In this document: positions 42,247 to 52,900 of the stretch, one piece after another
How the letters are laid out: every line of letters starts with the position of its first letter
How positions within the stretch are numbered: position 1 is the first letter of the stretch
Origin: Coffea arabica
Taxonomy: Eukaryota; Streptophyta; Magnoliopsida; Gentianales; Rubiaceae
Assembly (NCBI RefSeq): GCF_036785885.1
Contig: NC_092310.1
Location: forward strand, 7,998,001-8,062,000
Length of the DNA stretch: 64,000 nucleotides
Direction of reading: 5' to 3'
The notes under the pieces: model-generated
Database searches by the model: none
The model's input: only the letters and a program-made list of their open reading frames with translations
What the model was told of the DNA's origin: nothing
Position numbers and translations under genes: made by a program

Positions 42247-45200
42247 TATCGCGCCCCACTTTTTGAATGGAGTGAGTGTGGAAGTAGTGTGTGGTATGTG
42301 TATGTGAACGTGTGTGAAAGTAAAAAAAAAAGCCGTGGGATTGTGAAATGCGGCGGTTTGGCCAAACAAAGGGTTTTAGATAAAAACGGAGTCGCCATTT
42401 GGTATAGAGTTAGGGTGTAGCAAGTCACCCAAAAAGTGATTTTTTGGAAAGAAAAGTAAAAACCCTTTTTAAAGAATTTTTTAGGTCTACGTAACTAAAG
42501 AAAAGGGATCGGGGGTCACATTTGATAAGGGAGAAGGCAAAGGCAAAGCCTAAGGCACTCCCTTACCCTAGTCAAAGCTAGTTGCATGACTTAGCCCCAC
42601 TTTTCCTAATTCTTCTACCCAAAATATGCATTGCATGTTGGATGTAACTAATGGATATGAAAAAAATGCAATTCTAAATTTAAAATGTCTCTTATGAGGA
42701 TTTTTGGTCCCAACCACATGAATTGTGATGGCCAGTAAGGAAAGCCCTCATAGAGGTCATGAATAATGCAAATGAAGACTCAAGTATGAGTGTAAGTGTG
42801 CAAATGTAAGAAAAGTGCATGTGTGCCAATTGAGAAAATGAAAGTGTTTGTGTGCAAGTGGATGAAAATATGGTAGTAGATACATATAAGTGCAATTTGG
42901 TGCAATTTGTGAGGTAAAAAATAAATAAAAGAAAAAGAATGTGCAAACATGGCATGTGGATTGCGAAAAATATAAGTAGTGAGAAAATGTGGATAAAAAA
43001 AGTGATGAGGTGATATGATAGAAATGAAAGTGTATGAACCTAGAGAAATGCATCAAGTCGGGTACGGGAATGACTCCTAACTTCACGACTTTAATTTTCC
43101 CTTTGATTAGAAGGAAGGACTAGCGTGCTAAGGCTATTTTGTAGCCATACTCGCTCGTTTCCCTTATCGAAAAGGGACTCTCAAGCAAATGTACTCTATA
43201 ACTAGCATGAGGATGCAAAGACCTAAGATGAAGGGGTAAGGATTGGAGGAGCACGCCAAATGCTAAAAAACTAAGAAAAATACATGGAATGTAGTGAAAC
43301 ATACAAAAAATGCACTAGCGAGAGGGACGGGCCTAATGGGTCTAGCATTGGACTAGCCCTTCACTAAATGCTTTATCACAAGCGTTGGACTTGTGAGAAT
43401 CAAAAGGGAGGACTATGACTAGCATTGGACTAGCCATGATATACGCATTCATCCATCACATTCATCTATGACTATAGAAAGCAAGTAGACATGCCAATCA
43501 CCTATAAACACATAGCACATAACACTTCGCATGCTCGACTAGATGCAAGAGCCTAATAAAGCAAATTAACACGTAGCAACAAAAGCAAGCAATCAAGCTA
43601 ATGAACCTATTACAGTTGCTAACTAAAACAAAAGGGGAAGGGGAAAAATGGACAAAATTGGTCTCCAAGCCCTATCTATTACAAGCCAAGAGGTGTACAC
43701 ATACCTCATAAAAGAATAACTTAATAAAAGCAAAAGTAAATGAAATAAGTGAGAGGAATTAAAGAAAGGCAAGGAAAGCAAAGTAGACATGCAATTCTCA
43801 CTTAGCACGTTGGATCACATAGGAGAGAGACAAAAAAAATGGATAAAAGAAATTATACCTCCCCGTTTATGATGTTAGTAAAGTAAACACGACTTAACTT
43901 GGGCTAAAGTCACCAAAGAAAGGGATAACTTGGGCTAAAAACCATCAAAACAAAGAATGAATGCACCAATTTAGTGGTAAAATGTAAATAAGCCAATTTG
44001 AATCCACAAAATCATCGAATCCTTCTTCAATTACAACTTAAAAATGATCGAATAATGCATAATTTCCAAGCAAAACTGAATCATTGATCAAATTTCTCAA
44101 ATAGCAAAATGACTAAAGACCCAATAGCAACCATTAATCAATCAACCAAGGCCAATTGAAACATTTTAGGAACTTTAAAGGTCCAAGAGCAAGAAAAGGT
44201 CAAGTAATGGCTCAAATTACAATTATTCTAAGACCTATTTGCAAGAAATTAGAACCTAATTGGGTCTTTGTAGCATTGCTGCAAAATGACAGGGACCAAA
44301 TTGATTAGTTTTCCCAATTTTCTCGGTCATAGTGGCATAAGGGGAAACTTGAGGGGTTAAAATGCAAGTTGCGAAACCTTTTGCATGCATGCAACGAAAG
44401 AAGCATTTATCTGCAATTTTTCAACCATGTTTCCGGTAATTCTTGTGTTCATTCTAATGCCATCTTTCCATCCAAACCAAGCTAATATTTTTAACCCAAC
44501 ATCAAAGCCTCGATTCCAAAACAACGAATTCACAAAAATCAACGTCCAAAACAAACCAAGAGAGAAAAAGAGACGCGTAGGAATGGGAGCATGCGATTTT
44601 TCTGGAAAATTTACTGCTGTTGCTTCCTTGAACAGCAATACATCAGTTTTTTTTTTTTTTTTTTTACAAAACACGCTCAGGCCATCTAAAAATGATGAAA
44701 TGTGCGCTGCATATTGAACAAAAAGAAAACAACAAGCAATGGACAAACACAGCATCCGAAATATGCATTTGTCTCTACCTCACTACAAGTGCAACCATAA
44801 GAAAAAAAAAACAGCAAAAGCAACGTGAGGACTTGCGGCAAGCTGATATTCATTTCCAGCAAGCATCGAATCATGATTCAAGTGTTTCAGACCCCAAACA
44901 TACAAACCCAACACTTCTTATCCAATTCCTCTTTCCAACATAAGATCAAACAGCAAATTGGATGACCGAAACTTTGGTTGTGGGCTGTTACAGGACGAAA
45001 GCAAAGCAGCAAAACATGACAAAGAAATGCAGCTTTTTGGCCCTAAATATACAGCCTGGCTCGAAGATTTTTCAGACAAAAATCATAGTTTGAAACCAGA
45101 CAACAAGGTACCACTCTTCGACACCCAAACAAGTAACGAAAGACAAACATTTTCCTGAAGTTTTCATGCACATGTTGCGAGAAAAACTACTGCAACAGAA

Positions 45201-46998
45201 AGAAAAAACACTTGCTGTAATTTTCTCATTTCAACTGAGACCCACGGACATGAATCAAAGCAAACCAAAACAAACACAAGTGCAAAGACCTCAGGACCAT
45301 GTTGTTAACATCGATCAAATGCTATTGTTTATCCTAAATGCAGTCTTCATAGCATATATTGTTCATGTTATCTCAGATAAGCAACAAACAACAGCAAGAA
45401 AGTCTAACCAACTACCACTTCAACGACCCAAAAGAAAAGAAAAGGACCCTTCCAAGCTGCTGCAACATGCCAAGAGAATTCAGCTTGTTGCAGCAGATTT
45501 TTAGGCACAATTCTTAAGCACAAAACATTCTAGAAACAGGCGAAAAGACTCATAAAAAATCCTTACTAGTTTTGAACATAGAATTCTTTGACTTAAACAC
45601 AAAATCAGAAAGGATGCGCATACAAAGCTAGGAAATAAAAATTCTGCAACTTTCTCGTGCATCCAAAATTTGTTTGTGCAAAGTGAAACCTATACAAACG
45701 CTATGCATTAACTTATTTCCATCAGATTCATAAGTTCACACAGATAAAAAAAAAAAACAGCAGAGATGCTAGGGAAGGGACTTGTGATGAACGTTCATGA
45801 TATACCACACCTGGGTTTCTGTCTCTCAAAACCCAGTCCAAACTAAAAGATTCTAAGCACAAAAACAAGCAAAGCTGCAAACTTTCTGCAATTTTTGTTC
45901 GGCCAAAACACAATCATACAGTAAAATTCAAATGAGACCTACTGATTCATCACATAGACTCCAAACATCACAACTTTATCAGCAAAGAACCATCAACTAA
46001 TCACAGAAGAAAAGACAGAAGCAAATAACGATAAAGAAAACAGATTTCTACCATAAAAGATAAGGATCTTACCTTAAATACGAAATGAAGCGTGGGATGA
46101 CTAAAAATAAGGCCGAGATGGTTTCTGCCGGATCTTCAAAGGAACGTTAACGGAACAACGATGATAAGGATCGGTCACCTTCTTGCAACCCCAAACTCTT
46201 TTCCACCTCACCCGTAACTTCTTTTCCCAGCCGCCAAGCTTTTTCCTTTCGGCCAAAGGTTTTGCAACTGCCTACCTCTCGCTCTCTCCCTTTCGGTCTC
46301 TTTCTAAACCTCAAATTCTGGTTTTCCTTCTATCTCAGACCCACTCTCAAAGCTTGCTTTTTTTTTTTTTTGCTCACTTGACTGCAACTCTGAGCTTTTC
46401 TTTTCCTCTTTTTCCTCTCTCAGCCGCCACAAAACCTCCCTTGGTTTCCCTTTTTTTTTTCTCCTAAAAATCCAGTCGTCCCTTTTATATCAGGCTCCCC
46501 ACCCTAAAACCTCATCTTGATGGTTCATAAACAGCTTCAGGTCACCGTTTCTCTCTCAGCCATTGGATTAGCCACAACTTCTGAATTGTTTTCTTGGCTT
46601 GTCGATGAAAGCCAGGTGTAACAGTACTAACATGATCGAAGGGAGCTAAAAGAAACAAGGAAAATAGCCGAAAATATGCAGCTGCAAACCTGCGACTTTA
46701 TTTTCTGTTGATACGATATCAAGGAGAAGCAGCGAGTGTGCCCAGCGTTTTTTTTTATTATTTTTTTATGCTAAAAAGTCTTATAAATAAAATAAAATAA
46801 AATAAAATAAAATAAATAACTAAAAGAGTAAAAATGAATACAAAATAAAAATGATAAATAATAATAATCTAAAAAAAAAACTAAAGTGCTATACAAATTC
46901 TAAAAGTCTAAGAACTAGAAATTATGGAATTAAGAGAATTATTACTAAAAATAGAAACAAAGTTAGGATAAAAATTATTTTAAAATTTGGTGTCTACA
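42247..46998 (-). repeat. Ogre-like LTR 4 (right-hand 5' LTR)
   Basis: 4,752 bp. Its plus-strand left end is TATCGCG instead of TGTCGCG, so the terminal dinucleotide next to the PBS is mutated. The right end TCTACA is followed by GGATC and outer-element sequence. It has one fewer copy of the GTGCAAATG-type tandem unit (near 42800) than LTRs 1 and 3. The TATA box is at 46481-46489 (minus) and a T run at about 44648-44665. No supported coding frame. Confidence 0.93.
46481..46489 (-). promoter_or_regulatory. TATA box of LTR 4
   Basis: TATAAAAGG on the minus strand, 510 bp from the LTR's 5' end (46998). In the original insertion this would be the promoter of the whole element. Confidence 0.72.
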
Positions 46999-47003
46999 GG
47001 ATC
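46999..47003. repeat. right target-site duplication GGATC of the Ogre-like insertion
   Basis: Directly follows the CA end of LTR 4 and matches 7304-7308 and 12086-12090. Confidence 0.9.
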
Positions 47004-47830
47004 ATTTCTCGAGCTGGCTGGTGGCGCAGTGGGACGTGCACCTGGCGAGCTCGTCATTTCTGTACCAGTTCTGCGGCATCTTGGAAGATGGAGGGCCAAT
47101 AGTAGTCCAAGAGAAGGCACTTTTTGGCCAATACCCGAGACCCCACATGTGCCGCACATATCCCTTCATGGATTTCGCGAAGGACGTAGTCACTTTCCTC
47201 GGGAGTCACGCACTTTAGCCAGGGCGATAAGTATGACCTCCTGTAGAGGGTTCCCCCAGAGTAGGCGTACTTGGCAGTTCTGAGCTGCATCCGGCGAGTC
47301 TCGGTTTTGTTCTCAGGGAGGGCACTCGAGCTGAGGAAGTTTACTAGGAGGGTCATCCAAGTGGCCGAGCTGTCTATAGCCAGGATGTGGACATGGTTGA
47401 TACTTTTCTGCTTGACCACCTCTACCAAAACTTCCTTGTTCAGGTGCGCAAACGAGGAGGATGCCAGCTTTGACAGGGCGTCTGCACGCATGTTTTGCGA
47501 TCTTGGCACCCGCTCGATTTCAAAGGTATCAAACAGGGCTATTGCCTCCTGCACCTTAGCCAGATATTTCTTCATGACCTCCTCCTTGGCCTCGTATTCC
47601 CCGCGACCTTGGAGGACGACGAGCTGAGAGTCGCTCCGGACTTTGATCGCGGCTATACCCATCTGGTGGGCTATCCGCAACCCCGTCAATAGGGCCTCAT
47701 ACTCAGCCTCATTGTTAGATGCGGGGAAGTCAAACCGGAGAGCATAGGTCAGCTCTTCCCCGGTTGGCGAGATGAGTAGCAGACCTGCTCCGCTTCCTTC
47801 CTTGCTGGAGGCCCCGTCTACGAACAGCAC
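46999..47830 (-). pseudogene. outer element archaeal-type RNase H and integrase N-terminus
   Basis: The open segment (47054-47830) begins LFVDGASS (Asp near residue 5) and has NNEAEYEAL (Glu near 41), VRSDSQLV (Asp near 67) and MRADALSK (Asp near 117), the acidic set of the second, archaeal-type RNase H of Tat elements. The integrase zinc-binding domain follows (EIHEGICAAHVG), but TGA at 47051-47053 replaces the first Cys codon of the CxxC pair and the second position is Arg. The frame then reaches the insertion point at 46999 and resumes at 7308. Confidence 0.9.
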
Positions 47831-48545
47831 TCATGGCTCCTTCGGCCGTACATCCTCGCGCAGAGGGCTTAGCTCGGTTAGGGTCAAGCTGGCCCCCTCA
47901 GCAAGGAAGTCTGCCAAGGCCTGGGCCTTGATGGCTGTGCGAGACTGATAGCCGATGTCATGCTCGGCCAGCTCGATGGCCCACTTGACCATCCGACCCG
48001 AGACCTCGGGCTTGGCGAGTATCTGCCATAAGGGCTGATCGGTCACGACGACGATGCTGTGAGTCTGGAAATAAGCTCGGAGCTTGCGGGCAGCGTGCAC
48101 CAAGGCTAGGACCAGCTTCTCGGCCGGCGTGTATCGCGTCTCCGGCTCTTGTAAACCACGGCTGACATAGTATATAGGCCTCTGAACCCCCCTGTCCTCC
48201 GGCACCAAGACCGCGCTAACGGTTTCGTTGCAAGCAGACAGGTATAGGAACAGGATCTCCCCCTGCTCCGGGTCGGTCAGGGTGGGTAGTTCTGCTAAGT
48301 ATGCCTTCAGGTCGGCGAAGGCTCTCTGGCACTCCTCCGTCCATTGGAAGTCTTTAGGCTTTTTTAGGACACGGAAAAAGGGCAGCCCCGGGACCGCGGA
48401 GCGCGAGAGGAACCTGTTCAGGGCGGCCATCCTTCCTGTGAGCTGCTGGACCTCCTTCACGCTCCTTGGGGGAGCCATGTCCATGATAGCTTGGAGCTTA
48501 TCCGGGTTGGCCCGGATCCCGTCCCGAGACACCAGAAATCCCAGG
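47831..48545 (-). pseudogene. outer element RT C-terminal part and RNase H1
   Basis: LVSRDGI-type RT thumb/connection sequence (VSRDGIRANPDKLQAI, LTGRMAALNRFLSRS) is followed by RNase H1 (PIYYVSRGLQEPETRYTPAEKLVLAL, VVVTDQPLWQIL). The segment stops at TGA (47831-47833), where a Trp before LFVDGA is expected (TGG to TGA). Upstream, an extra C near 48570 shifts it from the palm domain. Confidence 0.87.
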
Positions 48546-48824
48546 AACCTTCCCCACCTGACGCGGAAAGGTACATTTCTTCGGATTCAGCCGCATCCAG
48601 CTCTCCCGCAGGATGCCCAAGATTTCCTTCAGGTCGAGGACGAGCTGCTGATCAGTTCGGCTCTTGACGATCATGTCATCCACGTAGACCTCCATGCTTC
48701 TGCCGATCTGATTCTGGAACAGTTTGTTGACCAAGCGCTGGTAGGTAACTCCCGCGTTCTTCAAGCCAAACGGCATAGTCCGGTAGCAGTAGGTTCCTTC
48801 CTCTGTGATGAAGAAAGTCTTTCC
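48498..48824 (-). pseudogene. outer element RT palm segment with YVDD
   Basis: MPFGLKNAGVTYQRLV and MEVYVDDMIVKS carry the catalytic YVDD, followed by LNPKKCTF. The segment is bounded by a one-base deletion near 48823 on its N-terminal side and a one-base insertion near 48570 on its C-terminal side. Confidence 0.87.
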
Positions 48825-49540
48825 CGATCCTCCTCAGCCATCTCTATTTGGTGATACCTCTTAAAGGCATCCAGAAAGCACAAAACATCAAATCTCACAG
48901 TAGAATCTACTAACCTGTCGATTTTCGGTAGAGTAAAGTAGTCCTTTGGGCAAGCTTTGTTGAGATCCATGAAATTCACGCACATCCTCCAGCTCTGGTC
49001 CTCCTTTTTTACCAGCACCAGGTTGGCTAACCAGGTCGGGTAGTAGACCTCTAGGATGATCTGGGACTCCAGCAGTTTTCCGACCTCCTTCTTGATCACC
49101 TCATTCCTTTTTGGGGCGAAACTCCTCTTTTTCTGTTTCACTGGCTTGAAGTGGGGATCCACGTTGAGGTGGTGGATTGCAAGGTCGGTCGGGATCCCAG
49201 GCATGTCATCAACTGACCAGGCGAAGACCTGGGAGTATTCCCTCAATAGGGTCTTCAAATCCTTCTTCTCCTCACGGGGCAGCAGCTTGCCGATGCGGAT
49301 TACCTGGTCAGGCCGATCTTCCCTCAGGGGGAACTCCTCGACCTCGTCCTGGGTGTCCAGCTGCCGAACCTCCTCATCCGAGATGTATGGCTCCAAGCAG
49401 GCCGTCTGGGCGACCAGTTTCTCCTGCCCCCGAAGCATGGCCAAGTAACACGCTCTGGCCACCTCGGGATCACCGCGCACCTCGGCTATCCCTCCCGAGA
49501 TGGGGAATTTGACGCTAAGGTGGAGCGTGGAGGGTATAAC
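48825..49540 (-). pseudogene. outer element RT N-terminal region
   Basis: Contains QVFAWSVDDMPGI, FKPVKQKKRSFAP and MDLNKACPKDYFTLPKID. The usual Arg before DLNKACP is Met, and LDAFKRYHQI replaces the usual small residues of the Asp-containing motif, so the enzyme is decayed. Its upstream limit is a TGA just after the protease (about 49539-49541), in frame, where a sense codon is expected. Confidence 0.85.
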
Positions 49541-49880
49541 TCAGAGGGCGTTCAAGGCAGGCCGACCCAGAAACACATTGTATGGGGATGGCTGCTTGAC
49601 TACCACGAAATTAACTGGAATGGTCCGGCATTTGGGGGCCTGCCCTACCGTGATCATGCCTTCCGGGTTGACAGGCGGTCCGGTGAAGCCAATCAGGGGT
49701 GTTCGAATCGGGGTCAGCTGCCCGTCCTCCAAGCCGAACTCCTTGAACACCCGATAGAACATAATATCAACTGCACTTCCCTGGTCGACGTACACCTTCT
49801 TTACCCGGTAGTTGTTGGTGATAATGTCTATCACGATGGTCTCGTGGTTCCCGAACGCTAGGGGTACGGCGCCCCTGGAT
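49541..49880 (-). pseudogene. outer element aspartic protease
   Basis: VDQGSAVDIMFY matches the DxGS active-site region of retrotransposon proteases, and YNVFLGRPALNAL matches the C-terminal LGRP motif. It is one frame off Gag, with a change near 49880, and ends at an in-frame TGA before RT. Confidence 0.8.
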
Positions 49881-51596
49881 CCGAAAGGTGATCTCTTCGT
49901 CCATGCGCAGGCGCTTCAGGGATTCATCCCCCTCGGGGGGAGGTCGCCTGTTCTTCCGAGCTGTGTGGCTGTCTCCCCCGGTAGGACTTCCGGCGATGGT
50001 GTTTATCACTCCATCTAGGTTTTGGGTGTTCTGGTCGGGGGAGCGGCCCCCGGGCGCGTCACGCCGCTCAGGGCGGTCGCGCCGCTGGTCTTCACCCCGA
50101 TCTCCGCGGTAGGTGCGTCCGGGATCCTGGCCGGGGCGACCTTGCCGCACGAACCGTCTCAGGAAACCGCGTTGGATCAGATCTTCGATCTCCTTCCACA
50201 GGGCCCAGCATCCCTCCGTGTCGTGTCCCACGTCGCGGTGAAAGGCGCAATACCGGTCCTGATTCCTTTTGTTCCGAGGTGTCCCCATCTTGGGCGGCCG
50301 GTCTCCCAGGCCTTCCGCCTCCATAACAGCCAAGATCTGGGCTCTAGGCCGTGTCAGGGGGGTGTAGCCCTTCTCCGGGAGTGGTGGCGGAGCAGGGGTT
50401 TTTTTCCTCGTGAGCCGGTCAAAGATGTTCTTCTTGGTCGGGCCGTCCTTGTTCTCAGGGTGGTTTTCCCGTCCTCTCCGATCCCCGAACCCGCGATCTG
50501 ACTCTTTTTTCAGGCGAACTGCCTCCTCGGCATTGGCGGCCGCGTGCGCCCTTTTTAAGAGCTCTTCCAGATTCGCAGGGGACTGCTCGGCCAACTTGTA
50601 AAAGAGGTCCTCCACCCTGAGCCCGTTCATAAAGGCAGCCATGACCACCTTTTCGTCCTTGTCCCAGACCTGTAAGCTTTCCGTGTTAAAGCGGGTCATG
50701 AAAGTTCTCAGCGACTCGTCGGACCTCTGTCTGATTGCCATCAGGTGGGTCGCGTTCTTTGAGTAAGTTTTGGAGGAAACGAATTGGGCGACAAACTGCC
50801 TGGCCAACTCGGGGAAACTCCAGATAGTCCCCGGGGCCAGGCCTTGGAACCAAAGCCGAGCTTTCCCCTTCAGGAACATAGGGAAGGTCTTGCAGCGGAT
50901 CTCGTCCGCCGCAATTTGCAGGCGCATGTGTGTCAGGAAGACCGAGAGGTGGTCCTCCGGATCGATCGAGGCATCGTACATCTCGATGCTGGGGATCTTG
51001 AATCTCCAGGGTAGCGGGTAGTCCTCTATTTCTCGGGTAAAGGGTGAGGTCGCGTAATTGTCGTCATATAGTTGCGGCCGCAGGACCTGTTCGAGTTCAT
51101 CTCTGACAGATTTCCACTGAGGGGGGTCACGCGGCCGGCTCTTAACAGATCGAGCAGGAGAGCGCTCGAACCCGTTCCGCGTGGATTTTCGTGGGGAAGG
51201 GTCTCTTGGACAGCTCCCCGCGGTCCGACCGCGGGAGTACCTCTCGCTGTCTCCGACCACCGAGGCCCGCGGACGAGGGGGGGTCCGTGGCCGTTTCCTC
51301 CTGGAAGGTTGATCCCGCGACTCATCCTCAGAGGGGACGAGCTGGGGCTCCTTTCCCTTGTCCCTCGCCTTGGAGGTCTGCGCGCCTCCAGCCCCCTCCC
51401 CCTCCTTCGCCTGCCGGATTATATCTTCCAGCATGGGGAGGTTCTCCGTCACGAACCGGAAGATCTGCTGCCTCCTCTCTCCTGAAAGGGCTGAGCCCCC
51501 GGCACCCCGGGCCGCCTCAGCCTCCATTCGCTGGGATCCCTCACCGCCTCCAGGGCCGGTGCTCTCTATCGTTCGCTTGGATCGCGTTCTTGCCAT
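49767..51596 (-). CDS. outer element Gag
   Basis: 609 residues from the ATG at 51596, the first ATG after the PBS (25 bp from it). N-terminal charged region; Gag domain at about residues 180-310 (FKIPSIEMYDASIDPEDHL, GKARLWFQGL); Arg/Glu-rich linker; degenerate zinc knuckle CAFHRDVGHDTEGC near 450; Arg/Pro-rich tail. The frame is open to 49767, but the last ~35 residues are out of frame with the family's continuation into protease (frame change near 49880). It would form the cytoplasmic particle and bind genomic RNA. Confidence 0.87.
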   Translation of the reverse strand: MARTRSKRTIESTGPGGGEGSQRMEAEAARGAGGSALSGERRQQIFRFVTENLPMLEDIIRQAKEGEGAGGAQTSKARDKGKEPQLVPSEDESRDQPSRRKRPRTPPRPRASVVGDSERYSRGRTAGSCPRDPSPRKSTRNGFERSPARSVKSRPRDPPQWKSVRDELEQVLRPQLYDDNYATSPFTREIEDYPLPWRFKIPSIEMYDASIDPEDHLSVFLTHMRLQIAADEIRCKTFPMFLKGKARLWFQGLAPGTIWSFPELARQFVAQFVSSKTYSKNATHLMAIRQRSDESLRTFMTRFNTESLQVWDKDEKVVMAAFMNGLRVEDLFYKLAEQSPANLEELLKRAHAAANAEEAVRLKKESDRGFGDRRGRENHPENKDGPTKKNIFDRLTRKKTPAPPPLPEKGYTPLTRPRAQILAVMEAEGLGDRPPKMGTPRNKRNQDRYCAFHRDVGHDTEGCWALWKEIEDLIQRGFLRRFVRQGRPGQDPGRTYRGDRGEDQRRDRPERRDAPGGRSPDQNTQNLDGVINTIAGSPTGGDSHTARKNRRPPPEGDESLKRLRMDEEITFRIQGRRTPSVREPRDHRDRHYHQQLPGKEGVRRPGKCS

Positions 51597-51621
51597 CAAC
51601 ACAATCTTGATTACTTTACGG

Positions 51622-51639
51622 TTCCCACAGACGGCGCCA
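51622..51639 (-). other. primer binding site of outer element
   Basis: Minus strand TGGCGCCGTCTGTGGGAA, two bases inside the 5' LTR end. The first eight bases match the common tRNA-Asp-type site; the remainder differs from TTGCCGGGGA, so the primer tRNA is uncertain. Confidence 0.75.
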
Positions 51640-51641
51640 AC

Positions 51642-52111
51642 TGAAGAAGCGCTGAGCTTCCCCGGACCGAGCTGATCGGATGAGCTCGGCGTGCTGATGG
51701 ATGAGCTGGTTCCAAGCCTGCAAGACAAACAAGAATGAACTAGCAAAGGGGGCCCGGGGGTTGTCCCCGAGGGCACTCCGACGGTCAAGTTAGTTTTCCG
51801 GTGAGTCAAGTTCACGGGAGTAAACAGTCGAGAGTCGTTCGCCAATAGTGAGCGTACCTTTTTTCCTTGGTGTGAGTTACCTTTCATACCTGCTAAGGGA
51901 GTCCGACCTCCGTGCGTTCCGGGACCTGCCCAGAATAGTCCATATCCCGCACTCAGGGGGATTTTCCCCGACCTCTACGGGATGGCCCCCAGGTTCTTCT
52001 GGAGCCCTAGTGGTGGTGCGGCCCAGGGCGGCTGCTAGAGGCCTGAGGTCGAGACCCAGCTCGGTCACACCTGGGCTTCCACGTGTCCCGGCCCAGGATG
52101 GGGCCTCTGCA
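51642..52111 (-). repeat. 5' LTR of outer element
   Basis: 470 bp, TG...CA ends, nearly identical to 1991-2460. Followed on the right by ATTTA (52112-52116) and on the left by the PBS. Confidence 0.95.
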
Positions 52112-52116
52112 ATTTA
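52112..52116. repeat. right target-site duplication ATTTA of outer element
   Basis: Matches 1986-1990. Confidence 0.9.
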
Positions 52117-52900
52117 CAGTACCAAATTTTGTTGATATATTTATTTAGCTATTGAAAGATTCCTTTTTTGACTTGCTGTTGAAAGATTCTTTGAATGGTC
52201 CTTTTGAAGCCTCTTTAATATCTCATTTTAACTTTTCTCCGGTTTGCAGAAATTTTAAAACATTTTCTTGGGAACAGTATTTTAATGAAATTCCTGTCAA
52301 CTATTGATTTTGAATTCTCCTACCAAATTCAAGGTGCTAGGTAATTTTGTAACTCCAACAAAATATTCAAGGAATCTTGAATTCTAAATGAAATATAATT
52401 ATACTGTTTTGTAAGTACGTTATATCCATCCAAGAACTACTAGAAGGCTTTATTTATTGAGGTCAGTGGAAGCTTGTCCTGGAATAGGTTAATCTCTCCT
52501 CCTCTAACATATTTTTCCTTTAAAAAAAAAAACCCACAGTCGCTTTCAATTTTGTAGTTGCAAATATTACTTGACAAAATGAAGCATTGTGCCGATGAGT
52601 TCTACTTGCCTATGCTCTTGGAACCAAAATGACTCATTTATAATGAAAATTTAAATGAGCTATTGACGTGTTAAAAAATGACACGTTAATAGTGACACGT
52701 TCAATAATTTCACATATTAAATCCTCAGATTATTTTTTTAATGAAAAGTTTCAATAGGTTTGACTCTGATCGCCATCATTGATTAAAACTTGAATCATAG
52801 GTCGCTTGCATGGGTTCTTACATATCGTCTACTAACACAATCTTCACATCGACTATGAAATTTAAATGCAAGACTTTTTGTGCTGAAGTGATCCCTTTTT
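52117..52900. other. non-coding flank right of the outer element
   Basis: AT-rich, without a supported frame or recognisable repeat. Before the outer insertion it was contiguous with 1-1990. Confidence 0.5.

Larger units (their letters stand above)
12798..46998 (-). mobile_element. tandem Ogre-like retrotransposon (LTR fragment-internal-LTR-internal-LTR)
   Basis: Two internal regions of 12,161 and 12,159 bp share one complete LTR (25315-30087) and end at LTR 4. LTRs of ~4.77 kb, an ORF1 upstream of gag, a gag-protease followed by a probable intron before RT, dual RNase H and a repeat-bearing 3' untranslated region are the hallmarks described for Ogre elements of dicots. Sharing of the middle LTR is the product expected of unequal recombination between the LTRs of sister copies. 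Confidence 0.9.
1991..52111 (-). mobile_element. outer Tat-lineage Ty3/gypsy LTR retrotransposon
   Basis: Two 470-bp LTRs (1991-2460 and 51642-52111) flanked by the duplication ATTTA define the element. Its genes read leftward: PBS at 51622-51639, gag, protease, RT, RNase H, archaeal-type RNase H, integrase, then a 3' region with an opposite-strand extra gene. Dual RNase H and an extra ORF between integrase and 3' LTR are known traits of the Tat group. The block 7309-47003 (39,695 bp) is a later Ogre-like insertion plus its duplicated target, so the original length is about 10.4 kb. Several frameshifts and stops show that it is no longer autonomous. Confidence 0.93.
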
